A DNA stretch of 64,000 nt from Streptomyces sp. A1136 (GTDB lineage Bacteria > Actinomycetota > Actinomycetes > Streptomycetales > Streptomycetaceae), in the NCBI RefSeq assembly GCF_004795055.1, contig NZ_SSBJ01000016.1:62001-126000 (forward strand), in the 5' to 3' direction. Below the pieces are notes generated by a model. It saw only the letters and a list, made by a program, of their open reading frames with translations, did no database searches and was not told the origin of the DNA. Below, piece by piece: positions 51,491-60,186 of this stretch. How positions within the stretch are numbered: position 1 is the first letter of the stretch; each line of letters begins with the position of its first letter. Made by a program: the position numbers and the translations under genes.

Positions 51491-51571
51491 GCCCGGGCGT
51501 ACGGCGGCGCGGACGACCGGTCCCCGAGGGGACGGCCGCCCGCACCGGTCGCCGTGACGGGCCCGAAGGGC

Positions 51572-52297
51572 TCAGGCCGAGCGCACCACCACCGTCTTCG
51601 CCACCTTGTCGTGCAGCCCCTGCTTGTACGGCTTGTCGATCAGCATCGACACGATCAGCGCGAGCGGCCACAGGCAGAAGCAACAGATCAGCGTCGGCAC
51701 CCACAGCACCGCGCCGCGGCTGAGCGCGGCTCCGGAGGGCGGCACGCTGCCGTCGTTGAGCATCGCGACGCGCAGCCCCAGCAGCCGCTTGCCGACGGTC
51801 TGGCCGTTCTTCTTGGTGAACCACCAGTCGTAGCCGACGTACGCGAGGATCGAGATCAGCGTCCAGAGCAGACCGCTGCCGTTGTACGACTTGGTGATGA
51901 CCTCGGTGACGTCCTCGCCCTTGCCCGTGTCGACGGCGTACCTGCGGGAGCCGAACGGCAACTGGATGAGGAACAGCGGGACCGCGACGATGATCAGGTC
52001 GATGATCCGCGCGCCGAGCCGCTTGCCGAAGTCCGCGAGCGGGGGCATGCCCGCGAGGGGGTCCGGCACCCCGTACGGGTGCCCGGCGCCGCCGCTGCCG
52101 TTGTACGGGGGCGGCGGGGGCGGATAGCCCCCGCCGCCGGGTCCACCGGGTCCGCCGGTGGGCGGGGGGTACCCGCCGCTGCCGGGCGGCGGCGAACCGT
52201 ACGGCGAACCGCCCGACGGCGGCGTCGGTTCCTGGGGCCTCTTGCGGAACGGGTCGTCCTCGGGCGGCTGGTCCGGCGGCGGCTGATCGGTGCTCAT
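51572..52297 (-). CDS. RDD-family membrane protein
   Basis: The protein has 241 residues. The first 85 are Pro/Gly/Tyr-rich (PPPDQPPEDDP, GGYPPPPPPYNG). The RDD domain starts at FGKRLGARIIDLIIVAVPLF and contains NGQTVGKRLLGLRVAMLND. RDD proteins have been linked to ion or small-molecule transport in a few cases. It is followed, 132 bases upstream on the same strand, by a second RDD gene, so this is a duplicated pair. Confidence 0.85.
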   Translation of the reverse strand: MSTDQPPPDQPPEDDPFRKRPQEPTPPSGGSPYGSPPPGSGGYPPPTGGPGGPGGGGYPPPPPPYNGSGGAGHPYGVPDPLAGMPPLADFGKRLGARIIDLIIVAVPLFLIQLPFGSRRYAVDTGKGEDVTEVITKSYNGSGLLWTLISILAYVGYDWWFTKKNGQTVGKRLLGLRVAMLNDGSVPPSGAALSRGAVLWVPTLICCFCLWPLALIVSMLIDKPYKQGLHDKVAKTVVVRSA

Positions 52298-52429
52298 GGC
52301 CCGAGTCGACCCCGGACGCGCGCACCCCGCAACGGGACGGCGTCCGTCCGGGGGGCGACGGTCCCCCGGGCAGGCCCCGCCGGGCCGCACCGGGGGCGAG
52401 GCGGGGCCTCGGGAAGCCGCCCGCCAGGC

Positions 52430-53782
52430 CTAGCGGGCCACGTACGTCTTCGCCGCCTTGTCGTGCCAGGCCTGGCGGCGGGGGCGGTCGACCAGGCACC
52501 AGAGGCTGCCCGGGATGCCGACGGTCGCGTACACCAGCCAGCGGCACAGGGCCGCGGCGAAGGTGGGCGGACGCCGGGTGGTGGTGGCCAGGACGCGGAC
52601 GCCGAGCAGCTTCTTCCCCGGGGTGCGGCCCCAACGGGCGGTGGGCAGGACCTCGTAGAGGACTCCGAAGAGCAGGACGGCGGCGAGTACGAGGCCCAGG
52701 TAGCCGGTGACGGTGGCGTCGAGCAGCCAGACGGTGGTGTGCCGGCCGATCCCCCGGGCGGCGTCGACCTTGGCCTCGACGTGGGCCGTCACCCGGGGCA
52801 CGAGGGGCCGGGCGACCGCCGCCGCGACGCCGCCGAGGACCAGGGAGTCCAGGAGACGGGCCAGGGCTCGGCGGAAGAGGCCGGAGGGGCGGACCGCGCG
52901 CTCGGCCATGCGCTCGAAGACGGCGTGCGCGGTGGGGGGCGAGACGGCGGGGGGCGGGACGGCGGGAAGGGGAGCGGCGGGGGCGGCCGGTCGTTCGGGG
53001 GCCTCCGACGCGGTCGGTGGGGTGCGCTCGGCGGCGGGCTCGGGTCGCGCCGGCTCGGGGGCGGGCCTGGGCGCCGACACCGCCGGGCGGGGTCGGGCCG
53101 GGGCGGGCCGGGGGGAGGTCGCCTCGGGCCAGGAGGAGGTGACCCCGGACGGCGCGTCGCCGCCGCCGGGAGCGGCGGGCCACGCGAGAGCCGGGGCGGG
53201 CTCGGGGGCGGGCGCGGCGGGGGCGGGGGGCGCGGCCACCGGTGACCGGGCCGACAGGATGCCCACCTGCGCGGGCGCCTGCGCCGGGTACCGGTCCACC
53301 GGCGGCGCGGCGAGCGCCGCGGGGGCGGACTTCGCCCCGGCGGGCTCCTCCGGGTGACCCCAGGACACCCGGACGTCGCGCGGGCCGCCGAAGCCCGCCT
53401 GGTGCGCGGGGTCCGCCTGCCAGGCGGCCTGCTCGCCCACTGCGGCGGCGCCGACCGGCTGCCGGTCGCGGTCCCGGTCGCGGTCGGATGCCCGCTCGGG
53501 TTCCCGGCCGGGGCCGGTACCGCGGTCGCGTTCCCGGGTCGGTTCCGGCTCCGGGTCGAGGTCGGCGTCGGCATCGGCATCGGCATCGGCGTCGGGCAGC
53601 GCCTCGGTCATCGACGTTTCGTCCAGGAAGACCGGGCCCGTCTCGTCCGCGGGCGTGGCGGGCCGGCTCGTACCCGGAACCCACGCCGAGCCGTTCCAGT
53701 ACCGCATGTACCCGGGGATGGAGGGATCGGGGTAGTAGCCCTCGCGGGCCGCGTGCTCGCCGTCACCAGGGGAGGCCGTCAA
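52430..53782 (-). CDS. DUF2510 and RDD-domain membrane protein
   Basis: The protein has 450 residues. DUF2510 (EGYYPDPSIPGYMRYWNGSAWVPG) sits near the N-terminus, followed by a DADADADADADL run, RDRDRDR repeats and a Pro/Ala-rich linker. The C-terminal RDD domain starts at FRRALARLLDSLVLGG and contains WGRTPGKKLLGVRVLATT. DUF2510 domains resemble short substrate- or protein-binding domains. TTG 53782 is preferred: GGAG lies 9 bases before it and the DUF2510 start follows directly. An upstream GTG at 53839 is possible. Confidence 0.8.
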   Translation of the reverse strand: MTASPGDGEHAAREGYYPDPSIPGYMRYWNGSAWVPGTSRPATPADETGPVFLDETSMTEALPDADADADADADLDPEPEPTRERDRGTGPGREPERASDRDRDRDRQPVGAAAVGEQAAWQADPAHQAGFGGPRDVRVSWGHPEEPAGAKSAPAALAAPPVDRYPAQAPAQVGILSARSPVAAPPAPAAPAPEPAPALAWPAAPGGGDAPSGVTSSWPEATSPRPAPARPRPAVSAPRPAPEPARPEPAAERTPPTASEAPERPAAPAAPLPAVPPPAVSPPTAHAVFERMAERAVRPSGLFRRALARLLDSLVLGGVAAAVARPLVPRVTAHVEAKVDAARGIGRHTTVWLLDATVTGYLGLVLAAVLLFGVLYEVLPTARWGRTPGKKLLGVRVLATTTRRPPTFAAALCRWLVYATVGIPGSLWCLVDRPRRQAWHDKAAKTYVAR

Positions 53783-54054
53783 TGTCCCCAACTCCGATCG
53801 TGGCTTGAGGCTGTGAAGGGCAGGACCATAGCGAAGAACCTCCCTCCGGCAGGTCCGGTAACGGGAGAATCCAAGCCTTCGAGCGAACCCTTTCCCCAGC
53901 CGCCCGGTTTCGGTCATCCGACAGATTTCGGCCAATCTCCGCCCGACCGCGCGAAGTCGCGTCATACCCCGGCAGATCGGGGCTCTCTCCGGGCGTGGGG
54001 CTCGATCCCGGCCCCGCGCACCGGACGCGAGATCCGCAACGAAGTGAGGCCGTC

Positions 54055-54534
54055 ATGCACCACCCCGTCATCGAGCGCGAGCTGGAACTCAAGCTGGTCA
54101 TGTCCCCCGAGCGCACCATCCCCGTCCCCGCCAGGCTGCTCTACCTGACGGACGACCCGTACGCCGTGCACATCACCTTCCACACCGGCTCCAGCGCCCC
54201 GGTGCACTGGACCTTCGCGCGCGAGCTGCTGGTCGAGGGCGTGTTCCGTCCGTGCGGTCACGGGGACGTCCGGATCTGGCCCACGAAGATCGACAACCGG
54301 GCCGTGCTGTCGATGGCGCTCAGCTCCCCCGACGGCGACGCCCTGCTGGAGGCCCCCGCCGCCTGCGTGTCGGCGTGGCTGGAGCGGACCCTGCGCGCGG
54401 TCCCGCCGGGGACGGAGGCCGAGCGGCTGGGCCTGGACGCCGCGCTGGCGGAGCTGCTCACCCCGACCCCGGCGGACGACCTGTGGCTGCGGGACCCGTG
54501 GCCCTCGGACGAGTCGCCGGACGGGGACTCCTGA
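54055..54534 (+). CDS. ssgG: SsgA-like sporulation and cell-division protein SsgG
   Basis: The protein has 159 residues. VIERELELKLVMSPERTIPVPARLLYLTDDPYAVHITFHTG and WTFARELLVEGVFRPCGHGDVRIWPT are typical SALP blocks. SALPs guide septum placement, peptidoglycan and spore wall steps during sporulation. The symbol comes from position next to the flavoprotein, TPR and hpd genes, as I recall for SCO2924. GAGG lies before the ATG. Confidence 0.82.
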   Translation: MHHPVIERELELKLVMSPERTIPVPARLLYLTDDPYAVHITFHTGSSAPVHWTFARELLVEGVFRPCGHGDVRIWPTKIDNRAVLSMALSSPDGDALLEAPAACVSAWLERTLRAVPPGTEAERLGLDAALAELLTPTPADDLWLRDPWPSDESPDGDS

Positions 54535-54576
54535 GGGCCTCGGGGTGCGCGGACCGGGGGCGCGGGACGACCGGCG

Positions 54577-56058
54577 TCAGAACACCTTGCCGGGGTTCAG
54601 CAGGCCCAGCGGGTCGAAGGCGCGCTTCACGTTGCGCTGCACCTCCAGCCCCACGGGTCCCAACTCACGGGCGAGCCAGTCCTTCTTCAGGACGCCGACG
54701 CCGTGCTCGCCGGTGATGGTGCCGCCCAGGGACAGCCCGAGCGCCATGATCGCGTCGAAGGACGAGCGGGCCCGTCGCGCCTCGTCCTCGTCGGCCGGGT
54801 CGAAGCAGACCACCGGGTGGGTGTTGCCGTCACCCGCGTGCGCGCAGACCCCGATGAGCAAGTCGTGCGCACGGGCGATCTCGCTGGTCCCGTCCAGCAT
54901 CTCGGCGAGCCGCGAGCGCGGGACGCACACGTCGTCGATCATCGTCGCGGGCCGCAGCGCCTCCAGCGCGGTCAGCGACATGCGCCGGGCCTGGAGCAGC
55001 AGTTCCGACTCCGCCTCGTCCTCGGCCGGCACGACGGCGGTGGCCCCGGCGGCGGTGCACAGTTCCGCGACGGCGGCGAGGTCGTCGGGCGCGTGCGGGG
55101 TGTCGAAGGCGGCGAGCAGCAGCGCCTCGGTGCTCTCCGGCAGGCCCATCTTGCCGAGGGCGTTGACGGCCCTGACCGTCGTACGGTCCATCAGCTCCAG
55201 CAGCGAGGGCGTCAGACCCGCCTCCATGACGGCGCAGACGGCCGCGCAGGCGGCCGCGGCCGAGGGGAACTCGGCGGCGAGCGCGAGCTGCCGCGGCGGC
55301 GCGGGGCGCAGCCCGAGCACCGCCCCGACGACGACGCCGAGGCTGCCCTCGGAGCCGACGAACAGGCGGGTGATGTCGTACCCGGCGACGCCCTTGGCGG
55401 TGCGTCGGCCGGTGCGCAGGAGCCGCCCGTCGGCGAGGACGACATCGAGGCCGAGGACGTACTCGGCGGTGACGCCGTACTTGACGCAGCACAGGCCGCC
55501 GGACGCGGTGCCGATGTTGCCGCCGATGGTGCACTGCTCCCAGCTGGAGGGGTCGGGCGGGTAGTACAGGCCCTGGGCGGCGACGGCGCGGGAGAGGACG
55601 GCGTTGACCACGCCAGGCTCGACGACGGCGATCCGGTCGACGGCGGAGATCTCCAGGATGCGGTCCATCTTCACCAGGGAGAGCACGATGCAGCCGTCGG
55701 AGGCGTTGGCGGCGCCCGACAGGCCCGTACGGGCGCCCTGGGGAACCACGGGGACGCGCAGGGCGGTCGCGGTGCGCAGCACGTGCTGCACCTGCTCCAC
55801 GGTCCGGGGCAGGACGACGGCGGCCGGTGTGCCGGCGGCGCAGAAGCTCGCCATGTCGGTGGCGTAGGAGGCGGTCACCTGGGGGTCGGACAGGACCGCT
55901 TCCGCGGGCAGCCCGTCGAGGAGCGCTTGGAGGAGGGCCTCGCGGGACGCCTCGTGGCGTGCCTCGTCGGGTTCCTCGCGGGGTGCGGCGTCGTGGGGGT
56001 TCGCGCGGGGGGTGTCGTGGGGGTTCGCGCGGGGTGAGGTGGAGAGGTCGTCATCCAT
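54577..56058 (-). CDS. FAD-binding oxidoreductase (glycolate oxidase GlcD / D-lactate dehydrogenase type)
   Basis: The protein has 493 residues. The PCMH-type FAD domain has VPVVPQGARTGLSGAANASDG and CTIGGNIGTASGGLCCVKYG. The C-terminal FAD-oxidase domain has VCAHAGDGNTHPVVCFDP and GTITGEHGVGVLKK. Members oxidise 2-hydroxyacids. The first 25 residues carry a repeat (RANPHDTPRANPHDAA) that is not part of the family core, so the true start may be later. Confidence 0.87.
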   Translation of the reverse strand: MDDDLSTSPRANPHDTPRANPHDAAPREEPDEARHEASREALLQALLDGLPAEAVLSDPQVTASYATDMASFCAAGTPAAVVLPRTVEQVQHVLRTATALRVPVVPQGARTGLSGAANASDGCIVLSLVKMDRILEISAVDRIAVVEPGVVNAVLSRAVAAQGLYYPPDPSSWEQCTIGGNIGTASGGLCCVKYGVTAEYVLGLDVVLADGRLLRTGRRTAKGVAGYDITRLFVGSEGSLGVVVGAVLGLRPAPPRQLALAAEFPSAAAACAAVCAVMEAGLTPSLLELMDRTTVRAVNALGKMGLPESTEALLLAAFDTPHAPDDLAAVAELCTAAGATAVVPAEDEAESELLLQARRMSLTALEALRPATMIDDVCVPRSRLAEMLDGTSEIARAHDLLIGVCAHAGDGNTHPVVCFDPADEDEARRARSSFDAIMALGLSLGGTITGEHGVGVLKKDWLARELGPVGLEVQRNVKRAFDPLGLLNPGKVF

Positions 56059-56154
56059 GGGCTCAGCGTGGCACCTGGGGCCATAGGTGTGAACACGGAC
56101 GCGACCCTCTTCGGACACCCCGGCGCACTCTTCATATTGACGCACAGTGAACGC

Positions 56155-57663
56155 ATGGACCGTATCGACTACGCATCGGAGCAGGCCGAGCCGGCCGTGA
56201 CGTTCACCGGCCGCAAGACGCTCGTGGCGGCCGCGGTCGCGGTGGTCCTGATCGTCGGGGCCCTGGTGATCAGGCCCGCCCGCACCGGGGACGACGCGCG
56301 CCCGCCGGGGCCGAGCCAGCGGGCGGCGTCGGCGATGGGCCTGGGCGCCCCGGCGGCGGCCGTGGACCTGACGGCGCTGGTCGCGGACCGGGAGAAATGG
56401 CTCGCCAAGCACCCAGATGACGATGCCTCCTGGGCCGTGCTCGGATCGGCCTATCTGGAGCAGGCGCGGCGCACGGCCGCCCCGGACTGGTTCCCGAAGG
56501 CGGAGGGGGCCCTGAAACGGTCGCTGGAGTTGCGGCCCCCCGAGAAGGGCAACTTCGACGCGATGACGGGCATGGGCGCGCTGGCCAACGCCCGGCGCGA
56601 CTTCGGGACCGCGAAGAAGTGGGGCGAGTTGGTACGGGCGCAGGCGCCGCGGCGCTGGACGGCGTACCCCGTGCTCGTGGACGCGTACTCCGGGCTCGGC
56701 GACTACAAGGCCGCGCAGAAGGCGCTGGAGCGGCTGGACGAGCTGCACTCGGGGCTGGCGGCGTACGTCAAGGCCTCCGAGGTGTACCGGGACCGCGGCT
56801 GGCGCGAGGACGCGGTGATGGCGATGGAGCACGCGGCCGGCGCGGCGAAGGCCCCGGCGGAGAAGGCGTACACGCTGTTCCGGCTCGGGGAGCTGTCCTG
56901 GGAGCGGGGCGACCCGGAGGAGGCGCTGAGCCAGTACGAGGCGGCGCTGCGGACGGATCCGGCGCAGGCGGAGGCCTTGGGCGGCCGGGCCCGGGCCCTG
57001 GCCTCGCTGGGGCGGGGCGGTGAGGCGGTACGGGACTACCGGATGGCGCTGGGGCGGGCGGCGCTGCCGCGCCTGCAACTGGAGCTGGGCGAGCTGCTGG
57101 AGTCGATGGGGCGGGCGGAGGAGGCCCGGGTGCCGTACGAGGCGCTCGGGGCCCTGGCGGCGGCCGAGGGCGCGCAGCCGGTGGACGAGAACGTGGTGCT
57201 CGGGCTCTACGAGGCCGACCACCGCGATCCCGAGGCGGCGGTGCGCCGGCTGACGCAGGAGTGGGGGCGGCACAAGAGCATGGAGGTCGCGGACGCGCTG
57301 GGGTGGGCGCTGCACCGTACGGGCGACGACGCGATGGCGCTGGAGTACGCGAAGAAGGCGACGGAACCGGGGCTGCGCAGCGCGGAGTTCTCCTACCACC
57401 GGGCGGTGATCGAGCGCGGCCTGGGCGACGAGGCGGGGGCGCGGCGGCACTTGCAGGAGGCCCTGCGGACGAACCCGGGCTTCTCGCCGCTGCGGGGCCC
57501 GCTGGCGAAGGAGACCCTCGCCGCCCTGGCCCAGCCCCCTCCGGGCGGCCCGGAGAACATGCAGCCGGCCACCCCCTGGGTCGCCCCGGACCTCCCGAAG
57601 GCCGCCCCCAAACCGAAGCCCTCGCAACCCGGCCCCGCCAAAACCGACCAGACGGGCACCTGA
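56155..57663 (+). CDS. Membrane-anchored TPR protein
   Basis: The protein has 502 residues. One N-terminal helix (LVAAAVAVVLIVGALVI) is followed by about eight TPR-like units, such as YTLFRLGELSWERGDPEEALSQYEAAL and EEARVPYEALGAL. TPR arrays bind partner proteins. The C-terminus is Pro/Lys-rich. The start is uncertain, as no good Shine-Dalgarno precedes ATG 56155; GTG 56089 is an alternative. It is divergent from the flavoprotein. Confidence 0.75.
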   Translation: MDRIDYASEQAEPAVTFTGRKTLVAAAVAVVLIVGALVIRPARTGDDARPPGPSQRAASAMGLGAPAAAVDLTALVADREKWLAKHPDDDASWAVLGSAYLEQARRTAAPDWFPKAEGALKRSLELRPPEKGNFDAMTGMGALANARRDFGTAKKWGELVRAQAPRRWTAYPVLVDAYSGLGDYKAAQKALERLDELHSGLAAYVKASEVYRDRGWREDAVMAMEHAAGAAKAPAEKAYTLFRLGELSWERGDPEEALSQYEAALRTDPAQAEALGGRARALASLGRGGEAVRDYRMALGRAALPRLQLELGELLESMGRAEEARVPYEALGALAAAEGAQPVDENVVLGLYEADHRDPEAAVRRLTQEWGRHKSMEVADALGWALHRTGDDAMALEYAKKATEPGLRSAEFSYHRAVIERGLGDEAGARRHLQEALRTNPGFSPLRGPLAKETLAALAQPPPGGPENMQPATPWVAPDLPKAAPKPKPSQPGPAKTDQTGT

Positions 57664-57702
57664 GACGCCTCCCCGGCCCCGGCACCGACCGGCCCCGCAC
57701 GC

Positions 57703-57742
57703 CACGGCCCCGCCGCCCCCTGAGGGGGGCGGCGGGGCCGTG
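57703..57742. terminator. Strong bidirectional terminator
   Basis: Perfect 18-bp arms CACGGCCCCGCCGCCCCC and GGGGGCGGCGGGGCCGTG with the 4-base loop TGAG lie between the convergent TPR and hpd genes. Confidence 0.9.
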
Positions 57743-57758
57743 CGGCGGTCGGCGCGGC

Positions 57759-58913
57759 TTACAGGTTGCCGCGCTTCTCCTGCTCGCGCTCGATCGCTTC
57801 GAACAGCGCCTTGAAGTTGCCCTTGCCGAACCCCATCGACCCGTGCCGCTCGATGATCTCGAAGAACACGGTCGGCCGGTCCTGCACCGGCTTGGTGAAG
57901 ATCTGCAGCAGGTAGCCGTCCTCGTCGCGGTCGACGAGGATCTTGAGCTCGCGCAGCGTCTCCACCGGCACCCGCGTCTCGCCGGCCCACTCGCCGAGCG
58001 TGTCGTAGTACGAGTCCGGGGTGTCGAGGAACTGCACGCCCGCCGCCCGCATGGACCGAACCGTCGCCACGATGTCGTTGGAGGCCAGCGCGATGTGCTG
58101 GACGCCCGCACCGCCGTAGAACTCCAGGTACTCGTCGATCTGCGACTTCTTCTTCGCGATCGCCGGCTCGTTGATCGGGAACTTCACCTTGAGGGTGCCG
58201 TCCGCGACCACCTTCGACATCAGCGCCGAGTACTCGGTCGCGATGTCGTCGCCCACGAACTCCTTCATGTTCGTGAAGCCCATGACCTTGTTGTAGAACG
58301 CCACCCACTCGTTCATCCGACCGAGCTCGACGTTGCCCACGCAGTGGTCGATCGCCTGGAAGGTGCGCTTGGCCGGCGGCTCGACCATCGGGTCGACGGC
58401 GACGAAGCCCGGCAGGTAGGGGCCGGAGTACTCCTTGCGCTCCACCAGGGTGTGGCGGGTCTGGCCGTAGGTCGCGATCGCGGCGAGGACGACCGTGCCG
58501 TGCTCGTCCTTGACCTCGTACGGCTCGTCCAGCCCGCGCGCGCCGTGCTCGACGGCGTACGCGTACGCCGCACGGGCGTCCGGGACCTCGATCGCGAGGT
58601 CGATCACGCCGTCGCCGTGCTCGGCGACGTGCTCGGCGAGGAACCGGCCGTGGTCCGTGGCCGCCTTGATGACGGAGGTCAGGACGAAGCGGGCGGAGCC
58701 GTTGGTCAGGACGTAGCTGGCCGTCTCGCGGACGCCGTTCTCCGGTCCGGAGTAGGCGACGAGCTTCATGCCGAACGCGGTGGAGTAGTAGTGCGCGGCC
58801 TGCTTGGCGTTGCCGACGGCGAAGACGACCGCGTCCATGCCCTTCACGGGGAAGGGGTCGGCCTCACGCGCGGTGGCCGGGGTGGTTTCGAGGTTCGCCA
58901 AAGACTCAGTCAT
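57759..58913 (-). CDS. hpd: 4-hydroxyphenylpyruvate dioxygenase
   Basis: The protein has 384 residues. The iron ligands are His190 (AIDHCVGN), His273 (VQHIALAS) and Glu352 (FFEIIERHG). The C-terminus GMGFGKGNFKALF-type helix is present. It converts 4-hydroxyphenylpyruvate to homogentisate in tyrosine breakdown and is a source for ochronotic pigment. It is divergent from an Lrp-type regulator gene; GCAAT ... ATTGC dyad symmetry at 58945-58980 may be an operator. Confidence 0.95.
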   Translation of the reverse strand: MTESLANLETTPATAREADPFPVKGMDAVVFAVGNAKQAAHYYSTAFGMKLVAYSGPENGVRETASYVLTNGSARFVLTSVIKAATDHGRFLAEHVAEHGDGVIDLAIEVPDARAAYAYAVEHGARGLDEPYEVKDEHGTVVLAAIATYGQTRHTLVERKEYSGPYLPGFVAVDPMVEPPAKRTFQAIDHCVGNVELGRMNEWVAFYNKVMGFTNMKEFVGDDIATEYSALMSKVVADGTLKVKFPINEPAIAKKKSQIDEYLEFYGGAGVQHIALASNDIVATVRSMRAAGVQFLDTPDSYYDTLGEWAGETRVPVETLRELKILVDRDEDGYLLQIFTKPVQDRPTVFFEIIERHGSMGFGKGNFKALFEAIEREQEKRGNL

Positions 58914-59047
58914 GAGCGCAGAGTCCCGCCGATCCACAAGCTGCGCAATAGTTTCGATTTCCGCTGTACACATTGCCCAGCACGGTCCGAGACTGGCTGG
59001 GAGATCTGTGCAGTATGACCACCCCGCCGCTCGGTCCGGAGGAAGCC

Positions 59048-59518
59048 ATGGGAATCGACGAACTGGACGGGCGCCTGATCGTGCTCCTGGCGCGTGAGCC
59101 CCGGATCGGGGTGCTGGAGGCGTCCCGGCGGCTCGGCGTGGCGCGCGGCACGGCGCAGGCGCGCCTGGACCGGCTCCAGTCGAAGGGGGTCATCCGCGGT
59201 TTCGGTCCGCAGGTCGATCCGGCGGCGCTCGGCTACCCGGTGACCGCCTTCGCCACGCTGGAGATCAAACAGGGCCAAGGGGCCGACGTACGGGCCCACC
59301 TGGACGGGGTGCCGGAGGTGCTGGAGCTCCACACGACGACCGGGCAGGGGGACATGTTGTGCCGGCTGGTGGCCCGCTCCAACGCGGACCTCCAACGGGT
59401 GATCGACCGGGTGGTCGGCTTCGAGGGGATCGTGCGGGCCTCCACGGCGATCGTGATGGAGAACCCGGTGCCCCTGCGGATCATCCCGCTGGTCGAACAG
59501 GCCGCCGCTGACGACTGA
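59048..59518 (+). CDS. Lrp/AsnC-family regulator, probably of hpd
   Basis: The protein has 156 residues. An N-terminal HTH (IDELDGRLIVLLAREPRIGV, ASRRLGVARGTAQARLDRL) and a RAM ligand domain (VTAFATLEIKQGQGADVRAHL, GQGDMLCRLVAR) are present. Tyrosine or a product is a likely ligand. ATG 59048 is chosen because GGAGGAAG lies just before it; ATG 59015 is in frame upstream. Confidence 0.88.
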   Translation: MGIDELDGRLIVLLAREPRIGVLEASRRLGVARGTAQARLDRLQSKGVIRGFGPQVDPAALGYPVTAFATLEIKQGQGADVRAHLDGVPEVLELHTTTGQGDMLCRLVARSNADLQRVIDRVVGFEGIVRASTAIVMENPVPLRIIPLVEQAAADD

Positions 59519-59532
59519 TTGACCCCCTGACG

Positions 59533-59570
59533 AGTTGCAAAGAAACCCTTGCATAGGACTCTTTGCAACT
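59533..59570. promoter_or_regulatory. Palindromic operator/promoter of the ArsR-type regulator
   Basis: The arms AGTTGCAAAGA and TCTTTGCAACT are perfect 11-bp inverted repeats 16 bases apart. TTGCAA and TAGGAC inside have promoter-like spacing, so the regulator probably represses its own transcription. It ends 13 bases before the GTG start. Confidence 0.75.
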
Positions 59571-59583
59571 CTACGGTGAGTCC

Positions 59584-60186
59584 GTGCCCGAGACGCCGGA
59601 AGTCCCAGAGCCCCAGGTCCGCACCCTCGACGCCCGCTCACTGCGCGGCATCGCCCACCCTCTGCGCATGCGCATGTTGGCCGCCCTCCGCCACGACGGG
59701 CCGGCCACCGCCTCCCGGCTCGCCGAGCGGCTCGGCGAGTCGAGCGGGTCCACCAGCTACCACCTGCGCCAGCTCGCCGCCTACGGGTTCGTCGAGGACG
59801 CGCCCGAGCACGGCAAGGGCCGCGAGCGGTGGTGGAAGGCCTCCCACGACGGCATGCGGTTCGACGAGTCGCTGCTCTACGACGACGACCCGGCCACCCG
59901 CGGCGCGGCGGACTTCTTCCTGCACGAGGTCGCGACCATCCACGCGCAGGAGGTGAGCACCTGGCTCGGCAACGCCCACACCTGGTCGGCCGCGTGGCGA
60001 CGCGGCTCCGATCTCAGCGACTTCACGCTGCACCTGACGGCCGAGGAGAGCCTCGACCTGATCCACAAGATGCACGACCTGGTCAACGGCTTCCGCGACC
60101 TGCCACCCGCCGAGGGCCGATTGCCGGTCCGCGTCCACACCCACGCGTTCCCCCGCCAAGGCGCCCGCGCGCGGCGCACGTCATGA
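59584..60186 (+). CDS. ArsR-type winged-helix regulator
   Basis: The protein has 200 residues. ARSLRGIAHPLRMRMLAALRHDGPATASRLAERLGESSGSTSYHLRQLAAYGFVEDAPE is an ArsR/HTH_20 domain. No metal-binding Cys pattern is seen, and the extended C-terminal region is unlike metal-sensing ArsR proteins. It overlaps the MFS gene by ATGA, so it probably controls that exporter. GTG 59584 is used. Confidence 0.87.
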   Translation: MPETPEVPEPQVRTLDARSLRGIAHPLRMRMLAALRHDGPATASRLAERLGESSGSTSYHLRQLAAYGFVEDAPEHGKGRERWWKASHDGMRFDESLLYDDDPATRGAADFFLHEVATIHAQEVSTWLGNAHTWSAAWRRGSDLSDFTLHLTAEESLDLIHKMHDLVNGFRDLPPAEGRLPVRVHTHAFPRQGARARRTS

